From Lepidodermella squamata (Eukaryota; Gastrotricha), in NCBI GenBank assembly GCA_047495785.1, contig JBLDXI010000105.1, forward strand, positions 1 through 64,000: a DNA stretch of 64,000 nt, read 5' to 3'. The position numbers were made by a program, and so were the translations under genes. The notes below the pieces were generated by a model, which was given only the letters and a program-made list of their open reading frames with translations, ran no database searches and had not been told where the DNA came from. Of this stretch, positions 30,852-42,283 are shown piece by piece (within the stretch, counting starts at the first letter, position 1; the number at the start of each line of letters is the position of its first letter).

Positions 30852-32370
30852 ATGGACGCAGAAAAATCATTCCCCAATGAAACCAAGCCGCGTTTAAGGC
30901 AATGCGGGGTTTGTGGTCTCGAAGTGGCGAAACGTCGCGGTTACCAGCCCCGAGTCTGCTCCGCTTGTCACAAGTTCTTCAGGCGTAATGTCGAGAATCG
31001 GCAATCACTAAAATGCAAGCATACATCTGCAAGTGCTGGCGAGTCGCAAACCAACAGCGCAGCCATGCGGCGTAGCATGTGCACGAAATGCCGATTTGAC
31101 AGGTGCATTAAAGCTGGCATGAGGAGTAAGTTTTTCTCCACAATTTCAATCAACCCAGTCCTGTAGATAACAAGCTCGTAACTGGTATAAAAGCTAATGA
31201 GTATGTGATGCGAAGCATGGCTGCATGTCTGAAAAATAGAAATTTCAATTTTAAATTCGAAACCAGGCCTATCTTTCCGTCCTTTTAATACCTAAAGAAA
31301 AAAGAGGTAAATAACCCTAGAGGAAACAATACGAAGAGTAATTATGGCCTCAGTGAATATCGAACTCATCTTAGTCCAGCTTGATTGCTAACAGGTAAAT
31401 TCTGGTCTGGCGCAACGGTGCAAATTGACCAATGCCCACCAGCATTCGAGTACGCACATGTCGAGGGAACTCTAAGAAAAGCGATTGATGCTCAACTACA
31501 GCTTCATGGTTTTGAACACGTGAGATTTCTAATATTCCGAAAGGCCGAAGTACTAAACCTTTCATTTCAGCTGCCAATGATGTGCCATCACAACCCCAGA
31601 GCCCTGAGGGACGAAATGTTCTTGCGAAGCCTTATGACCGGAAACGTTACTGGCATCATGCGCCTCGGCTTGTTGTTCGCAGCTTATATTGAAGGTTTGA
31701 CCATTTCTGTTATTGAGAAGTTTCACTCTCAGCTATGCTATAAGAATCTTTCAAATTGAGCCAGTTGGAAGTTAATAGCCTGTTAACGCGTAACTGGAAG
31801 CTTATCACGGTCGCTTACTCAGCTTTGCCAGGCACTAGTGGATGCTTGCTGGCGAGTGCCGATGTTCTTCCGTTATTTCTACAAAGCAATCCCGAACTCT
31901 TGGTGGGGTGTACGATTTCCTGACCGAGATAAGTAATGATGTTTTTGCGTTTCAGCCGGCGAACGCTACCAGCAAAAAAGTTGCTGATTCCATGGCGGAG
32001 TGGAGCCCATCGCTGATCGAAACAGCTCTTTTCACGTGTCGACTGTTTTTTCAAGGTAAATTCTAGCGCCATGATTCGATGAAATATTTTACAATACCTA
32101 GACCTGAATGCCGAGGAACCATCCAGCGCAAATTTACGAGCTGCACGGGAGAGTGTCGATAAGGCATTCGAAATGACTTGTCGGAAGCTTCACGGCCCTA
32201 AATCTGGTCAAGTGATGGCGCAACGCTGTGTAGTCGAGAACCTCATCGGAATAACGGCGCAAGTTGTTGACGAATGCGCCGCAGCTGTTTTGAGGCGGCG
32301 AGCAGCAGCGTCCAGCCGCGAGGAACTCGCCCTAGCCGTTGAATTCACCTTAGGCATCCCTTATCTATGA
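30852..32370 (+). CDS. NR-like protein, plus-cluster copy 2
   Basis: Six exons: 30852-31125, 31395-31519, 31571-31694, 31745-31902, 31956-32055, 32102-32370, about 349 codons, stop TGA. DNA-binding domain: CGVCGLEVAKRRGYQPRVC, P-box region CSACHKFFRRN, second finger CKH then CTKCRFDRC. The Trp that is otherwise nearly invariant after the first finger (N-W-x-S-L) is Arg here (ENRQSL). Ligand-binding-like part: TRNWKLITVAYSALP, LIETALFTCRLFF, EMTCRKLHG. The donor after exon 3 is GTTTGA and that after exon 4 GTGGGG, both weak, but exon sizes (124, 158) match the family. No promoter element was identified. Confidence 0.84.
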
Positions 32371-34739
32371 TGGCAACGCTAAAGAAAATAAGTGGAAGTG
32401 ACAAAAACACTGTAAAGAATTAGTTCGGAAATTCGACATTGAAAATTTACATCAAATTGAAGTTGATGAATTCCAGACCGCCCTTTCGAGGAATATTGCT
32501 TTTCGATGGCTTTGAAGACAAGGGTTTGAGACCAGGACACCGTTATCACGATATTTTTTGATCCAACAAAAAAAAACATCAACGACTCGGTTCTGGGATA
32601 TGACTTGCGGTGTGGGAGAATATCGGGGGCATTCAATGGCGTAATTTAGAATCTAAAATTCCAAGGCTGAATTCATCTGACACAGAAGTTAGGGTGCTCG
32701 AAAAATCGCCTGAAATCAGCTGGGCGGATAGGACGATTGCGGCCAGTTTATGTAGAGCCTCAACGGTGATAGATAGAGAGGGATAAGCGGATTTCCGAAA
32801 TCCGATTTCCTAATCGTGATCTGGGCCGAAAACCGCTAGAACTGCCATCAAATATTTTTCCCGCGGATAAATGAATAATCGCGGATAAATAATTCCGCCA
32901 TAAAAGGTTAAGCATGCTACACTAGAAAAAAATCGGGTTTATTGGCTCAAAACTCAAAACCCTCAAAATGCTCTTGCTAATAAACCCTTTTAAAAAGCCA
33001 AAACTCAATACGGGACATGCATGATATGCGTCTTTTTCACTGAAATTTCGTCGCAGAATTCTTTGCATGTAGGTATATTATTGCTAGGTAAAACCGAATA
33101 AAAACTGTCTCGGGTAGTTTTCAATCACACTGGCGAGCCTCTTGATTTGACAATCACCATTGCCGTCACTATGCTCATGCACTCCCTCGATCGCCATTTC
33201 TTGTCGTGCTCCACCCTCGCTGCTCTTTTGTGAGGTCGCGTATCTGACTGCTTTCGAACACCTCAGAACAGATCTCGTATAAATTCCGATCTGATTGATC
33301 AAGGCTGTGGAGAATCGAGAATGCATAATTTTGATATTGATTCCAGGGAAAATGTAATGTCCGTTTTTAATCAGCTCTTTGAAATGAAACTCATTGCTAT
33401 ATTCGTATCTTATCTAATTTAAATCATGCACCACATGATTTCGGTATCAAAAGAAAGCTCATAAAATTCTGCATCGATCACATTAGTACCATTCTGGATT
33501 CCGAGATGGGGCAAATTGCAAGGCAGGCTCTCAAAGTTTTTAAAGCCCTGATTTATAAGGAAATATTTATGATACAGCTTTAAAATTTATATGGTTGAAT
33601 AGAGCGTGAGCTACTGCCTTTTATGGTCACGGCTCGTCCACAACCGATGAAAACTGTCTTTGCAACGCCAGGATATAGTGAGGGCTGACATTCGTAAATA
33701 TCCTTGAAAATGTGCTTAAGGAGGAATTTTAAATTGTAAATTCGAATAATTTCGGCAGTATTGCAAAGGCAAGAGTGTCCAGTCTCTTATTATTTGTCTA
33801 TGCTAACAGGATAAAACGACGTCATGCCCGAAAATTTCGTGCAAGTAGGAATTACGCAGTCCAAGCAATATTCGACAGATGAGATTCCCCGACATATCAA
33901 TCAGTTAATGCCGCGTCTGATGATTACTGAAAATCATAATAACCCATTTCAGACGTCGGCTGTTAGTTAGCACGATGTCGCCTGTGATAATAAGAATGTC
34001 GATTTCTGATTAACTGGCATTTTCTTGGCATGAATTTCACTTCAGAAGAGGCGAATAAACTGAAAGTGAGGCAAAATCTAGTTCGTCGCAGATAACTCAT
34101 CACCCGCGAAGGCTATTTGATTTGTTTGAGCGGGACGTCCCCACGCTAATTTAAAGTTTCCCATTTTTACGCAAATTGTGTATAAATTGGGATAATCGTA
34201 TTAGGCGGGTGATAATCAAGCAGATCACAAGCCAGCCGTATCCAGCTGCAAGCGAATTATGAGCTACGAGCTACGGGCAACGGAAGTATGCGGCAGAAAG
34301 TAACGAAAACAACAATTTCCGATACCGCAGTCCTTGGTCGGAGGTATTTTGACTGCCTTAGAAACACAAGCATTTATCTACAAATCTGTAAGAAATCCGA
34401 TGAAATAACAGAGGATAACAATCGGTATCATGGGTTTCTTGGTGTTTTTACAGTTTTACGCGATGTTCTTTGACGAAATCGTGAACAAGTGCTGCTGCAG
34501 GCGATTTCTGATAGTCCATTAATCATTGTTAATTTATTGATTTATTCATGAGGGGAAAATATAGTGTAACGCTAAGATGATGTTAGTAATTTTATCAGCT
34601 TCGTAAATAGTGATAGGTAAAGCGAAAAAGTGTTGCGAATACGAAGTTACGTCGGGTAAAATATAAGTCTATATACGACATCATAGCGTGAATCCTTGCA
34701 GGATGTCGATGCTGGTCTAGAATTGCTTTCACTGCTGTG

Positions 34740-35137
34740 CTAGTTGCCAGAGAGAATTTCCTTTGCTCGCATTTGAGCCCAAACGTAAAAGCCGACCGTT
34801 TGGTTGCAAATCGACCTGGATCGTAGTTCAGCAACGCATTTGGCCATGCGCATTTGCCGCTGGCGCTCTCGAGCTTCTCGAACCATCGCTACTAAACCTC
34901 TGAAGTCTTTCCGCTCAACCAACATCTTCACGCGCGATTCTGCGAATATAAATATTCTTAATTAAGTTCAGTCCGGAGAGAAGTGTTATAGTGCATTACC
35001 CAGTAATTCTATTTGCTCAGCAGTGTTGAGCTCGCTTCCTCCAGCGGGGAGAGGGGCAGCTTCTATCGCTGCTAGAATGAGCAAAATAGTTACCGTAACA
35101 AAGAGAAAACAATCATCAGCAACGATGGGCGATAAAC
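34740..35137 (-). CDS. possible small secreted protein, 5' exon not found
   Basis: On the minus strand, 35137-35000 reads a hydrophobic stretch CFLFVTVTILLILAAIEAA followed by PLPAGGSELNTAEQIELL, which looks like a signal peptide and cleavage region. It ends at a GTAATG donor. An AG acceptor before 34939 joins in frame to 34939-34740, reading SRVKMLVERKDFRGLV, a basic RERQRQMRMAK stretch, two cysteines (AKC and SIC) and the end KEILSGN. No Met precedes the hydrophobic segment in frame, so the start would be in an upstream exon; a possible acceptor is CTACGCAG at 35138-35145. The size, hydrophobic start and basic stretch fit a peptide-hormone precursor or a short secreted protein, but no family is recognised. 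Confidence 0.35.
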
Positions 35138-36069
35138 CTGCGTAGGGTGCTGCCAGAAAACGGACTGATATCGCTGATCCTTAACATCTCGCGTGCCTAT
35201 AAGCTTCAGTTATGTACCCATGCGTGGCAGGCGCGAAGCGTGACAATAACTACCCGAATCCATCATTTAACAGCATATTTAACAGTCCTCAGCATGCGAC
35301 GTAATGATTCACATTTTACGGTAAGAAACCTTTATTTAATTCGTTAAAGGTTCTTTCAAATCGTGCGTGGGTTCTGTTTGTGCGAGGTTTTTCAGATTAT
35401 TTTTCGTGTCTTTCCCGTGACTGACTGGTCTAAAAGACATTGGCTTCATTAAGTATCGGGGTATCGACGTCTTTATTGATGGAGAAGTTCTAAAACTGAA
35501 TTGGATATCTGGATTCAGCGTAAATAGTTACAGCGCAAATTACAATGCGCCATCCATGTGCAAAGGGTCGGGAGACACGCGTTTGCATTTACGGAGGGTT
35601 GGAGTTGTAGTTAGAGAGGGCCATTGACATAATTCAGTGGAGATCGCCCACTCGCGTGAAAAAGGGTGTACGTCATGGGCGCCAGATGGTGTGCTGATTC
35701 ATCAAAATCAGAATCGCTTGCTAATACGGAGGTTTTCCATTAACACAGATTGCATTTATGGAGGGAGCACTGTAACGCAAACATTCGTGATAGTGACTGA
35801 ACGACGCAATGAACTTGAACACTTAAAAGGCACTTTATTGCCGTGCTAGCGTCATATGCATAATTATAGCACGTGGTAATGCGGAATTGGAGTGCGCGCG
35901 TAAAACTTCCAAGCCCTTTGACATTTCAAACCGAGTGGTGTTTTTTTATTTCTTTTCAATCGAAGAAGTCGATATCTCAAACATTGTGCTTCAAGTAGTA
36001 AGTAGCACTTTGACCCGCGCGCTGATTGGTCAATTTATTGTTGCTATGACTCCGTTGTTGCTATGAAAC

Positions 36070-36772
36070 AATTTGCACATTATCAGGCCCGCCTACGTTA
36101 CGGCTCTGCGCTCGCTACTATTGGCCGGCCATTTCGCGCACACTGTTACGCAACATACGCGCGCCGTAAGTGCGTGCGTGCACAACTGAATCAATTTTAA
36201 CCCAAAAAAGTCGCGCATTTCGCATATATTTCATCAGATTTATAAATCATAATTTCAACCGAAAAAATCTTCATCTATCGATATAAAATTTGCATGGTAG
36301 GTACGAAAAATAAGCAAACTTTGCTAACTTTAGAATATATTTACAAGGCTCACTCGCCCAAGTCGTGCGCACTGTTATTTATCGCTAATTTTACCGCGCG
36401 CGCAGTTGTCAAAGAGTAATTTTTTGTGTCGGTTTTTATGCCAAAATGAAGAGGATTTGATCCTCTATCGATTGAATATAGGGTTCTCCCTCGAAAAATT
36501 TAAAGGGAAAAAGTTTTACGTGCACTGAAAAATTAGGGCGGGTACCTCACGCAAGCGCACCACCTAGTAAAAATTGTGCACGTAAATTGTTTAATTCTCA
36601 AATTTCAATCGTAACAAATCCATATTCAATCGATAGAGAATTCAATTTACTTCATTTTGATGTAAAAGCCGACGTTAAATTCATAGATTGCCCTTTGATT
36701 TTAGTTCAAAATGAGCTGACCAATAGGAGCGCGCGCAGAGCCGTAACGTAGGCGGGCCTGAAAATGTGCAAA
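36070..36772. mobile_element. 703-bp foldback element
   Basis: The left arm starts TTTGCACATTATCAGGCCCG and continues CCTACGTTACGGCTCTGCGC; the right arm is its reverse complement (GCGCAGAGCCGTAACGTAGG ... TGTGCAAA). Further inward, less perfect mirror symmetry continues (around CGATTGAATATAG / ATATTCAATCGATAG and CTTCATTTTG / CAAAATGAAG). This makes nearly the whole element palindromic. No coding capacity. A very short relative occurs at 42613-42671. Confidence 0.8.
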
Positions 36773-37273
36773 CAATTTAGTCGTGCAATCCACTAATAAA
36801 TTATTTTCTCAACTTGCTGGCAAGCACCGTAGCCCGAAACGAGAAACTGCGAAGGGCGAATCTTCGAAAACTTCAGAAGAATATGAAATTATCCCCGTTG
36901 GCATCGTCAACCCTTTCAGCGCCAGCCTGTATTAAAACCCAGCCTTTCCAGGTTTTGTCTTGCGGGGACTAAAATACTACATGTCTTTGAACGGACAGGA
37001 AAAACGCATCTAACTTTCTAGCGAATTTTTAATAGTTGCTGAAAACAGGGAAGTGCACGTCGGATTCGATAAACTTGATTGTGTCCTCACGTACTTGTCA
37101 TAGTGCAGTGCATGACGTCTAGCGCAGGAGAATACTACTAGAAAATTTGAATCTCAGGTAAAAGGAATCCATGCGCTAAGTGGGCAAATCTGCTTTCACA
37201 ACAACTTTGATTCTGTCTTTTTAATCGTGTCAAATTTCACGTTTCCAGCCGCGCAATTTTCGGTAAAAGCCAA

Positions 37274-39339
37274 ATGAAATTTGTACCTATCAGAACTCAA
37301 GAAATGACAGAGGATAGTAAGGATTTTAAAGACAACCCGGCGATCGTAAAATCTGCTGTAGATGGGAAGCCTCACCGATGCAATGTCTGCGGCCTTCCAG
37401 TGGCAAAGCGCCGCGATTACCAGCCGCGAGTTTGCTCCGCGTGTCACAAGTTTTTCAGGCGAAACGCCGAGCACTGGCAGTCGCTGCGATGCCTTCACCG
37501 GCACGACAACGCCAGCGGCTTGCAGACCAACTCGGCCATGCGGCGCAGCATGTGCACGAAGTGCCGCTTCGAGAGATGCATCAACTCCGGAATGAGGAGT
37601 AAGTTCTATTCTTCCACTTTTCCTTTCCTCAAGCATCGCAAAGCTGGCTTCGGAAGAAGCGTTGCTAGAATAATCCACAATTTATTTTCTAGTTCGACGT
37701 TATTTAACCTGAATTTTTGTTTATTTGGCTTGCTAATAACGCATTTCTTTGCTAATTGAATGCTCTGGAATCAATACCTCATCAAATATATTTGAAAATT
37801 ACGGTTATTTTCAGGTAAATTTATGGCTAAGAAACGAAATGCTGCAGAGCTGAATAACGACATGGAAGTTGCAACAATTGAAGGTACGCGATTAGAAGGT
37901 ACGCTGAGGAAAGCAATCGAGATGCAGTTACAACTACACGGTCTGGATCATGTTAGTACTGTGCTTGATATTCGATATGATTTATTCGAACCCATGTTCT
38001 TTAGCTGCCGATGAGATTTCAATACTGCAGGGAGCAAATGCGCGACAGTGACTTCACTGCGCAGCTTCTGATTGGCAATATTTCTGGAATGTTGCGGCTA
38101 GGTTGGGTTTTTGCCAGACACATTCAAGGTAAGCAAACCAGAGCCGCAAGGCTAAACCGTCAAGGAAGTAGATTTCACCTGAGATCAAATGTTGTGATGG
38201 GTGTTCAGCGTTTCACCTTAACGTTTTAAGCGCCGTGGATTTTAACGTATACTGTACATGTGATGCCGAATGCCGAGGTTCAACCCCTATATTACTATAT
38301 TTTCTTGTAGGTCTTTGAATTCTAAGATTATCCGTCTCGATTGTTCTAGCTCATCCTTATTAAGTACGGGCTGAAAAAAACCTACTCTTATTACAGTATA
38401 CGGCGTTTGGCAAACTATTCGCAACTTGCATGGTACATACTATACTTCTGTTCTGCTCTTTTCACAGATTGCTTTCATTTAAAAGAGTCTACAGTTCGAA
38501 CTCTTCTGGCTCGCGGCTGGAAGAACATTTGTTTGGCATACTCAGTCCTGCCCGGAAACAACTGCTTCATGCAAATAAATCCTGAAATCCTACCAACGTT
38601 TCTCGATCAGTACACTGAACTTCGTGTGAGTTCTTATAGACATCATTTGACAGGTTATACTATAACAAAATTGTTTCTAGCCAGTAACCGCTGCGGGAGA
38701 AAACTTGGCGGCTGCTATGAGCAAATGGAACCCAAATCTCGTCGAGGCCGCTCTGTTCACTTGCCGGCTGCTTTTCCAAGGTAATTTCATGCCACGAATT
38801 CTCAAGATTTTCGTGTTTGTTTCAATTCAACATAGTAGAGAGATACTGACCTAGGTTCTAAATTACTCGTCACTGGGCAAAGCTCGGTGACAGAAACTTA
38901 AAGAAACGCCCGGACTGAGGCATGTGGCTACGAAGAATACGAAGATTATTCGGAGGTTATGCCATGAGAAAAGACGGAAATAACATTTTCAGAGGCAAGA
39001 TTTATACTATTGGACAATGCCAGTCAATTTACGTTCGATATAACTAAGCTTTTGTATAATATTTTATTTCAAGGCGCCAATGCAATTAATGATTCACCCG
39101 AATTGCTAACGGCGCAGGAATCCGTTGAGAAAGCTTTCGTAGCAATAAGCCACAAGCTGCATGGGTCGCAATTGCAGCAGGTCATTCATCAGGCGCACGT
39201 GGTTGAGAATCTTATCGGCATAACCACGCACGTGCTCAACGAATGTGCTTCGTCAATTCTGATGCGTCGGGCCAAATCCAGCGGTCGAGCTGAAATGCCG
39301 CTCAGCGCGAGATTCACACTTGGCATCACAACTATTTGA
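37274..39339 (+). CDS. NR-like protein, plus-cluster copy 3
   Basis: Six exons: 37274-37598, 37815-37951, 38005-38128, 38468-38625, 38681-38780, 39074-39339, about 369 codons, stop TGA. The start is MKFVPIRTQEM; a later Met (MTEDSKDF) is also possible. DNA-binding domain: CNVCGLPVAKRRDYQPRVC, P-box region CSACHKFFRRN, second finger CLHRH then CTKCRFERC. Ligand-binding-like part: DCFHLKESTVRTLLARGWKN, VLPGNNCFMQINPEILP, LVEAALFTCRLLF, KAFVAISHKLHG. It differs from the copies at 27961 and 30852 by ARGWKN in place of RNWK. Its DNA-binding exon is nearly identical to those at 42284 and 59349, and the flanks are shared with them as well. Introns 53-340 bp, all GT-AG. Confidence 0.88.
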
Positions 39340-40380
39340 TTAACCGAAAGACTTCGACAGCAAACTGAATGCAACGAGTTGTGAAACATTAAGCTGCGCT
39401 TGTTATAATCTCATCAGCTGTTACGAGGCATGTCGGTAGCGTTTTTGAATAACTCCGATTTAGGCTTGTTTACATCCGTTTCAAGATAACGTGTGACAAG
39501 TGAAAAGCGGATTTTTAAGGTGAATGAAGAGACAAAAAAAACAAAAGACTTTTTACTTGTCACCTATCACCCCGAAATGGATGTAAACAAGCTTAAATAC
39601 GAGTTATTCAACGAAGCTACCGATGTCTATTCCAGAACCCCTCGAGTTGTGTTTATTCATATTCGTAATTCGTTTTCACTGTTTATGCCGCGTTCTGCTA
39701 GCTGATTGCTACTGGTATGGTTTCTCGTCGTTAACAACTCTGGCTCGTTTTTTATGTGAAATGAAACAAGGAATTTTTTTTCACTTGCCCAGCTGATTGC
39801 TAGTCTCCGTCCGGTTTGTACATAATATCATAGTCTCGAGACGTCTCGCGTTGTTCAGTCGCGGAGATCGATGAAGCGGAAATCACCAGGAACTTACAGG
39901 TAATCTATGAAGTAAGTTGGTACATAAAATCCTCAGTTCGACTTCTGCAGAGTTACATACTTACGTTATTACCATTGACCGATAAAAGATATAAGCCCCG
40001 ACAATGTCTGAAACAGAGAACGGAGATCAATCGGTAGATCCTCCGGAATCCTCTCAGAATTTATGTCTTTCGAACTAGGGGTGGTGTAATACACATGAAA
40101 GGTGTAAACGCTTAATGTAAACCATGCATATTTCTGAGGCATAAACGAAATAAAAGCTTTGCTGGCGAGTGGCTCTTAAATAATTCAAATATAATATATT
40201 ATAGTTATGATTGAAATATATATGGATCGAGTCTTTTAAGATCGATTTTGTTATATTTTATTATATATTAGGTAAAGACCTAGGTAACTTGGACCTAATG
40301 CATCATGTTTCTGTATTGCAGGATCAAAGTCCGCGTGGTCACGTGGTATGAATAGCTAGTTGCTAGTTCTGAGGCGTTAT

Positions 40381-41640
40381 TTTTTCGTTGCTTTGTCGTT
40401 TCGTCACTTCGTCATCTTTTACAAAAAAACTTACGAAACGAAAAAAGGGAGTAAAAGGAGGATTTGATCCCGGAACATTAAGGATAAGAACCATGGATTT
40501 GAGCCACTATACAATAGGAGGCTTTCTATCTGCAATCGGCAAAAAACGCTTTGCAAAAAGCAAAAAACAAAAGTAGCGTTCGTTTAGTATACAAAAATGC
40601 CGAACGAGGATGACTACCACACAATAAAAAAAAAACTCGGTTCTCACCCAGTTGGAAAAACGGAAATTACCGTGCAGCTTTTATACGGAACCCAGTAAAA
40701 ACCAGCTGACAACCGAGTTTTGCTACTTTTCGCAGTTACCGACCTAGTACAACCCAGTTAGAACCATGCATCTACGAAATATCGGTTATGAACCTGGTTT
40801 GTACCGACTTTGTACCGACTTTGCCGCATTTTAACAAAAAATATTTCCAAGTCCCTATTTCCATTGGATCGCATGTTGAATTGCACTACTCCTCGAAAAT
40901 TGGGTAGGGTATGCAGTGGGCAACTTCATACAGCTGGCATACAGTTCGCAAGCGCTAATTGGGACAAATTGAAAAAATTCATGAAAAAATTAAGAGTCGC
41001 TATTAAGGTCATGTGTAGGAGCCGTGGTCTAGTGGTAAAGCGCGCGCTGTATGATGCCAAGGTCCCGAGTTCGAGCCTCGCTGATGACGTAAGTTAACTT
41101 ATCATTTAATTTGTTTAATATTCTTTCAAATATCGTTTCTGATCGATATTAGGCGTAATCTGGGTTACAGATGCCAATATCGATTAGAAAAATCGATTTT
41201 TTATTGTTATCGATGAATTTTAATAATCGGGATGCCGATACTCAGTAAATACCGAGCTCACAGCTATATCGATAAATACCCATCCGAAAGCTGAATGGGT
41301 TATTACCGTGTTTTCGAAGCTCGGTTAGTTCCAGCCCGGTTTTAATCGTGTTCGATGGAACTCGGTAAAACTCCAAAACCCGGTAATGACTGTATGTGCA
41401 CAAGGTTTTTTCCCTTTTTGATTAACATGTAAACTGGTTATTACTGGGTAGCTTATTTGGCACGGTAAGCACCGAGTTTTTTTTTACTGTGCATGACCCA
41501 GCACTATTGCTCAGTGGCTTCGCCTTGTGCGTCAAAACCCAGTGGTCCCGGGTTCGAATCCTCCTTTTACCCAATTTTTTTCTTTCAGTCAGTTCTTTGT
41601 ATAAGATGACGAAGTGGCGAAACGACGAAACGACGAAAAA
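40381..41640. mobile_element. nested inverted-repeat element with tRNA-like ends
   Basis: The outer arms (40381-40530 and 41510-41640) are diverged inverted copies sharing TCGTTTCGTCACTTCGTCAT and GTAAAAGGAGGATT. Each contains a B-box-like tRNA segment; the right one reads GGTCCCGGGTTCGAATCC. Inside, a second inverted pair starts near 40618 (ACAATAAAAAAAAAACTCGG) and ends at about 41492 (CCGAGTTTTTTTTTACTGTG). The internal part is rich in AACCCAGT and CGGTAA motifs. No transposase is seen. This looks like one foldback or MITE inserted inside another, or one large foldback with layered arms. Confidence 0.65.
41018..41092 (+). other. tRNA-like pseudogene with A and B boxes
   Basis: The segment has TGGTCTAGTGG (A-box-like, at the position of the D arm) and, about 40 bp later, GAGTTCGAGCC (B-box-like, T arm). 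The T stem pairs only 4 of 5 bp, the acceptor ends (GGAGCCG and TGATGAC) do not pair, and no good anticodon stem forms. It is therefore a tRNA-derived pseudogene or SINE head, not a working tRNA. It lies within the nested inverted-repeat element. Confidence 0.5.
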
Positions 41641-42283
41641 CTAACGACGAAACTTTAGCATAAATTTGCACGAATGTTAGTGAATAGTGAACACATTTTT
41701 GATCAAGTATTTAAAAGTGTTTTCGCTTCGATTTGTTTCATCCCCTTTATTCGCCTCTGCCAGTATAGCTCTTAAAGCGTTACAGTGAATCGAATTTTCA
41801 CCTTTCACTATCCATATTACATGATAATTCACCTTTAATCAACTATCTGCATTTGTATTTTTCGGGTCAATCGAGAATGTCGGGTGTTGTCCTGGGCTGG
41901 GACAAAACTACTCTGTGATGTTTGTCTTCAAACGGACAAGATCGGAAAAACTTGAGCACTGAAAGCAGGCGTTTCTGGAAATGCATGTCGGATCCAAATT
42001 CACTTAATTATGTCACTCAGTATGTGTCTTAGTGCTTAGTGCATGGCACGACGTCTAGCGCAGGGGACAACTTCTATAATTTTAGACCTAGGTAATAGGA
42101 ATCTGTGTGGTGCGTGGGTAAATTCGCATTAGCCAATTTCACAGCTATCTTGAATCATTTAAAAGGCAGATAAGTAGGACATCGATTCTGTCTTTTCAAT
42201 CTTGTCAAGTTCACTTTTCCCGCCAAATCTGATAAATAGATGAATAAATAAAATCAGACCTTTCAAAACATTGAACTCGACGA

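Larger units (their letters stand above)
32371..37273. other. long intergenic region
   Basis: Mostly without recognisable genes. It contains a diverged repeat at about 32440-32515 (see 51808-51885), the possible secreted-protein gene on the minus strand (34740-35137) and the 703-bp foldback element (36070-36772). It also holds the start of the conserved flank upstream of the 37274 gene (about 36930-37273). The remaining stretches, 32520-34700 and 35140-36060, show nothing I can support. Confidence 0.5.
39340..42283. other. intergenic region with nested inverted-repeat element
   Basis: The first 700 bp (to about 40050) is the duplicated 3' flank shared with 45240-45420 and 61980-62170 (AGTCGCGGAGAT, ATGAAGCGGAAATCA, AAGCCCCGACA). 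The nested element at 40381-41640 follows. The last 400 bp is the 5' flank shared with the 37274 and 59349 genes. No gene is supported. Confidence 0.6.

Noticed and set aside
37196-37678. Long minus-strand open frame (160 codons) opposite the 37274 DNA-binding exon
   Set aside because: It is the antisense shadow of the conserved GC-rich zinc-finger exon; similar antisense frames appear opposite the 42284 and 48513 exons.
41018-41092. Functional tRNA gene
   Set aside because: A and B boxes are present, but the acceptor stem does not pair and no good anticodon stem forms.
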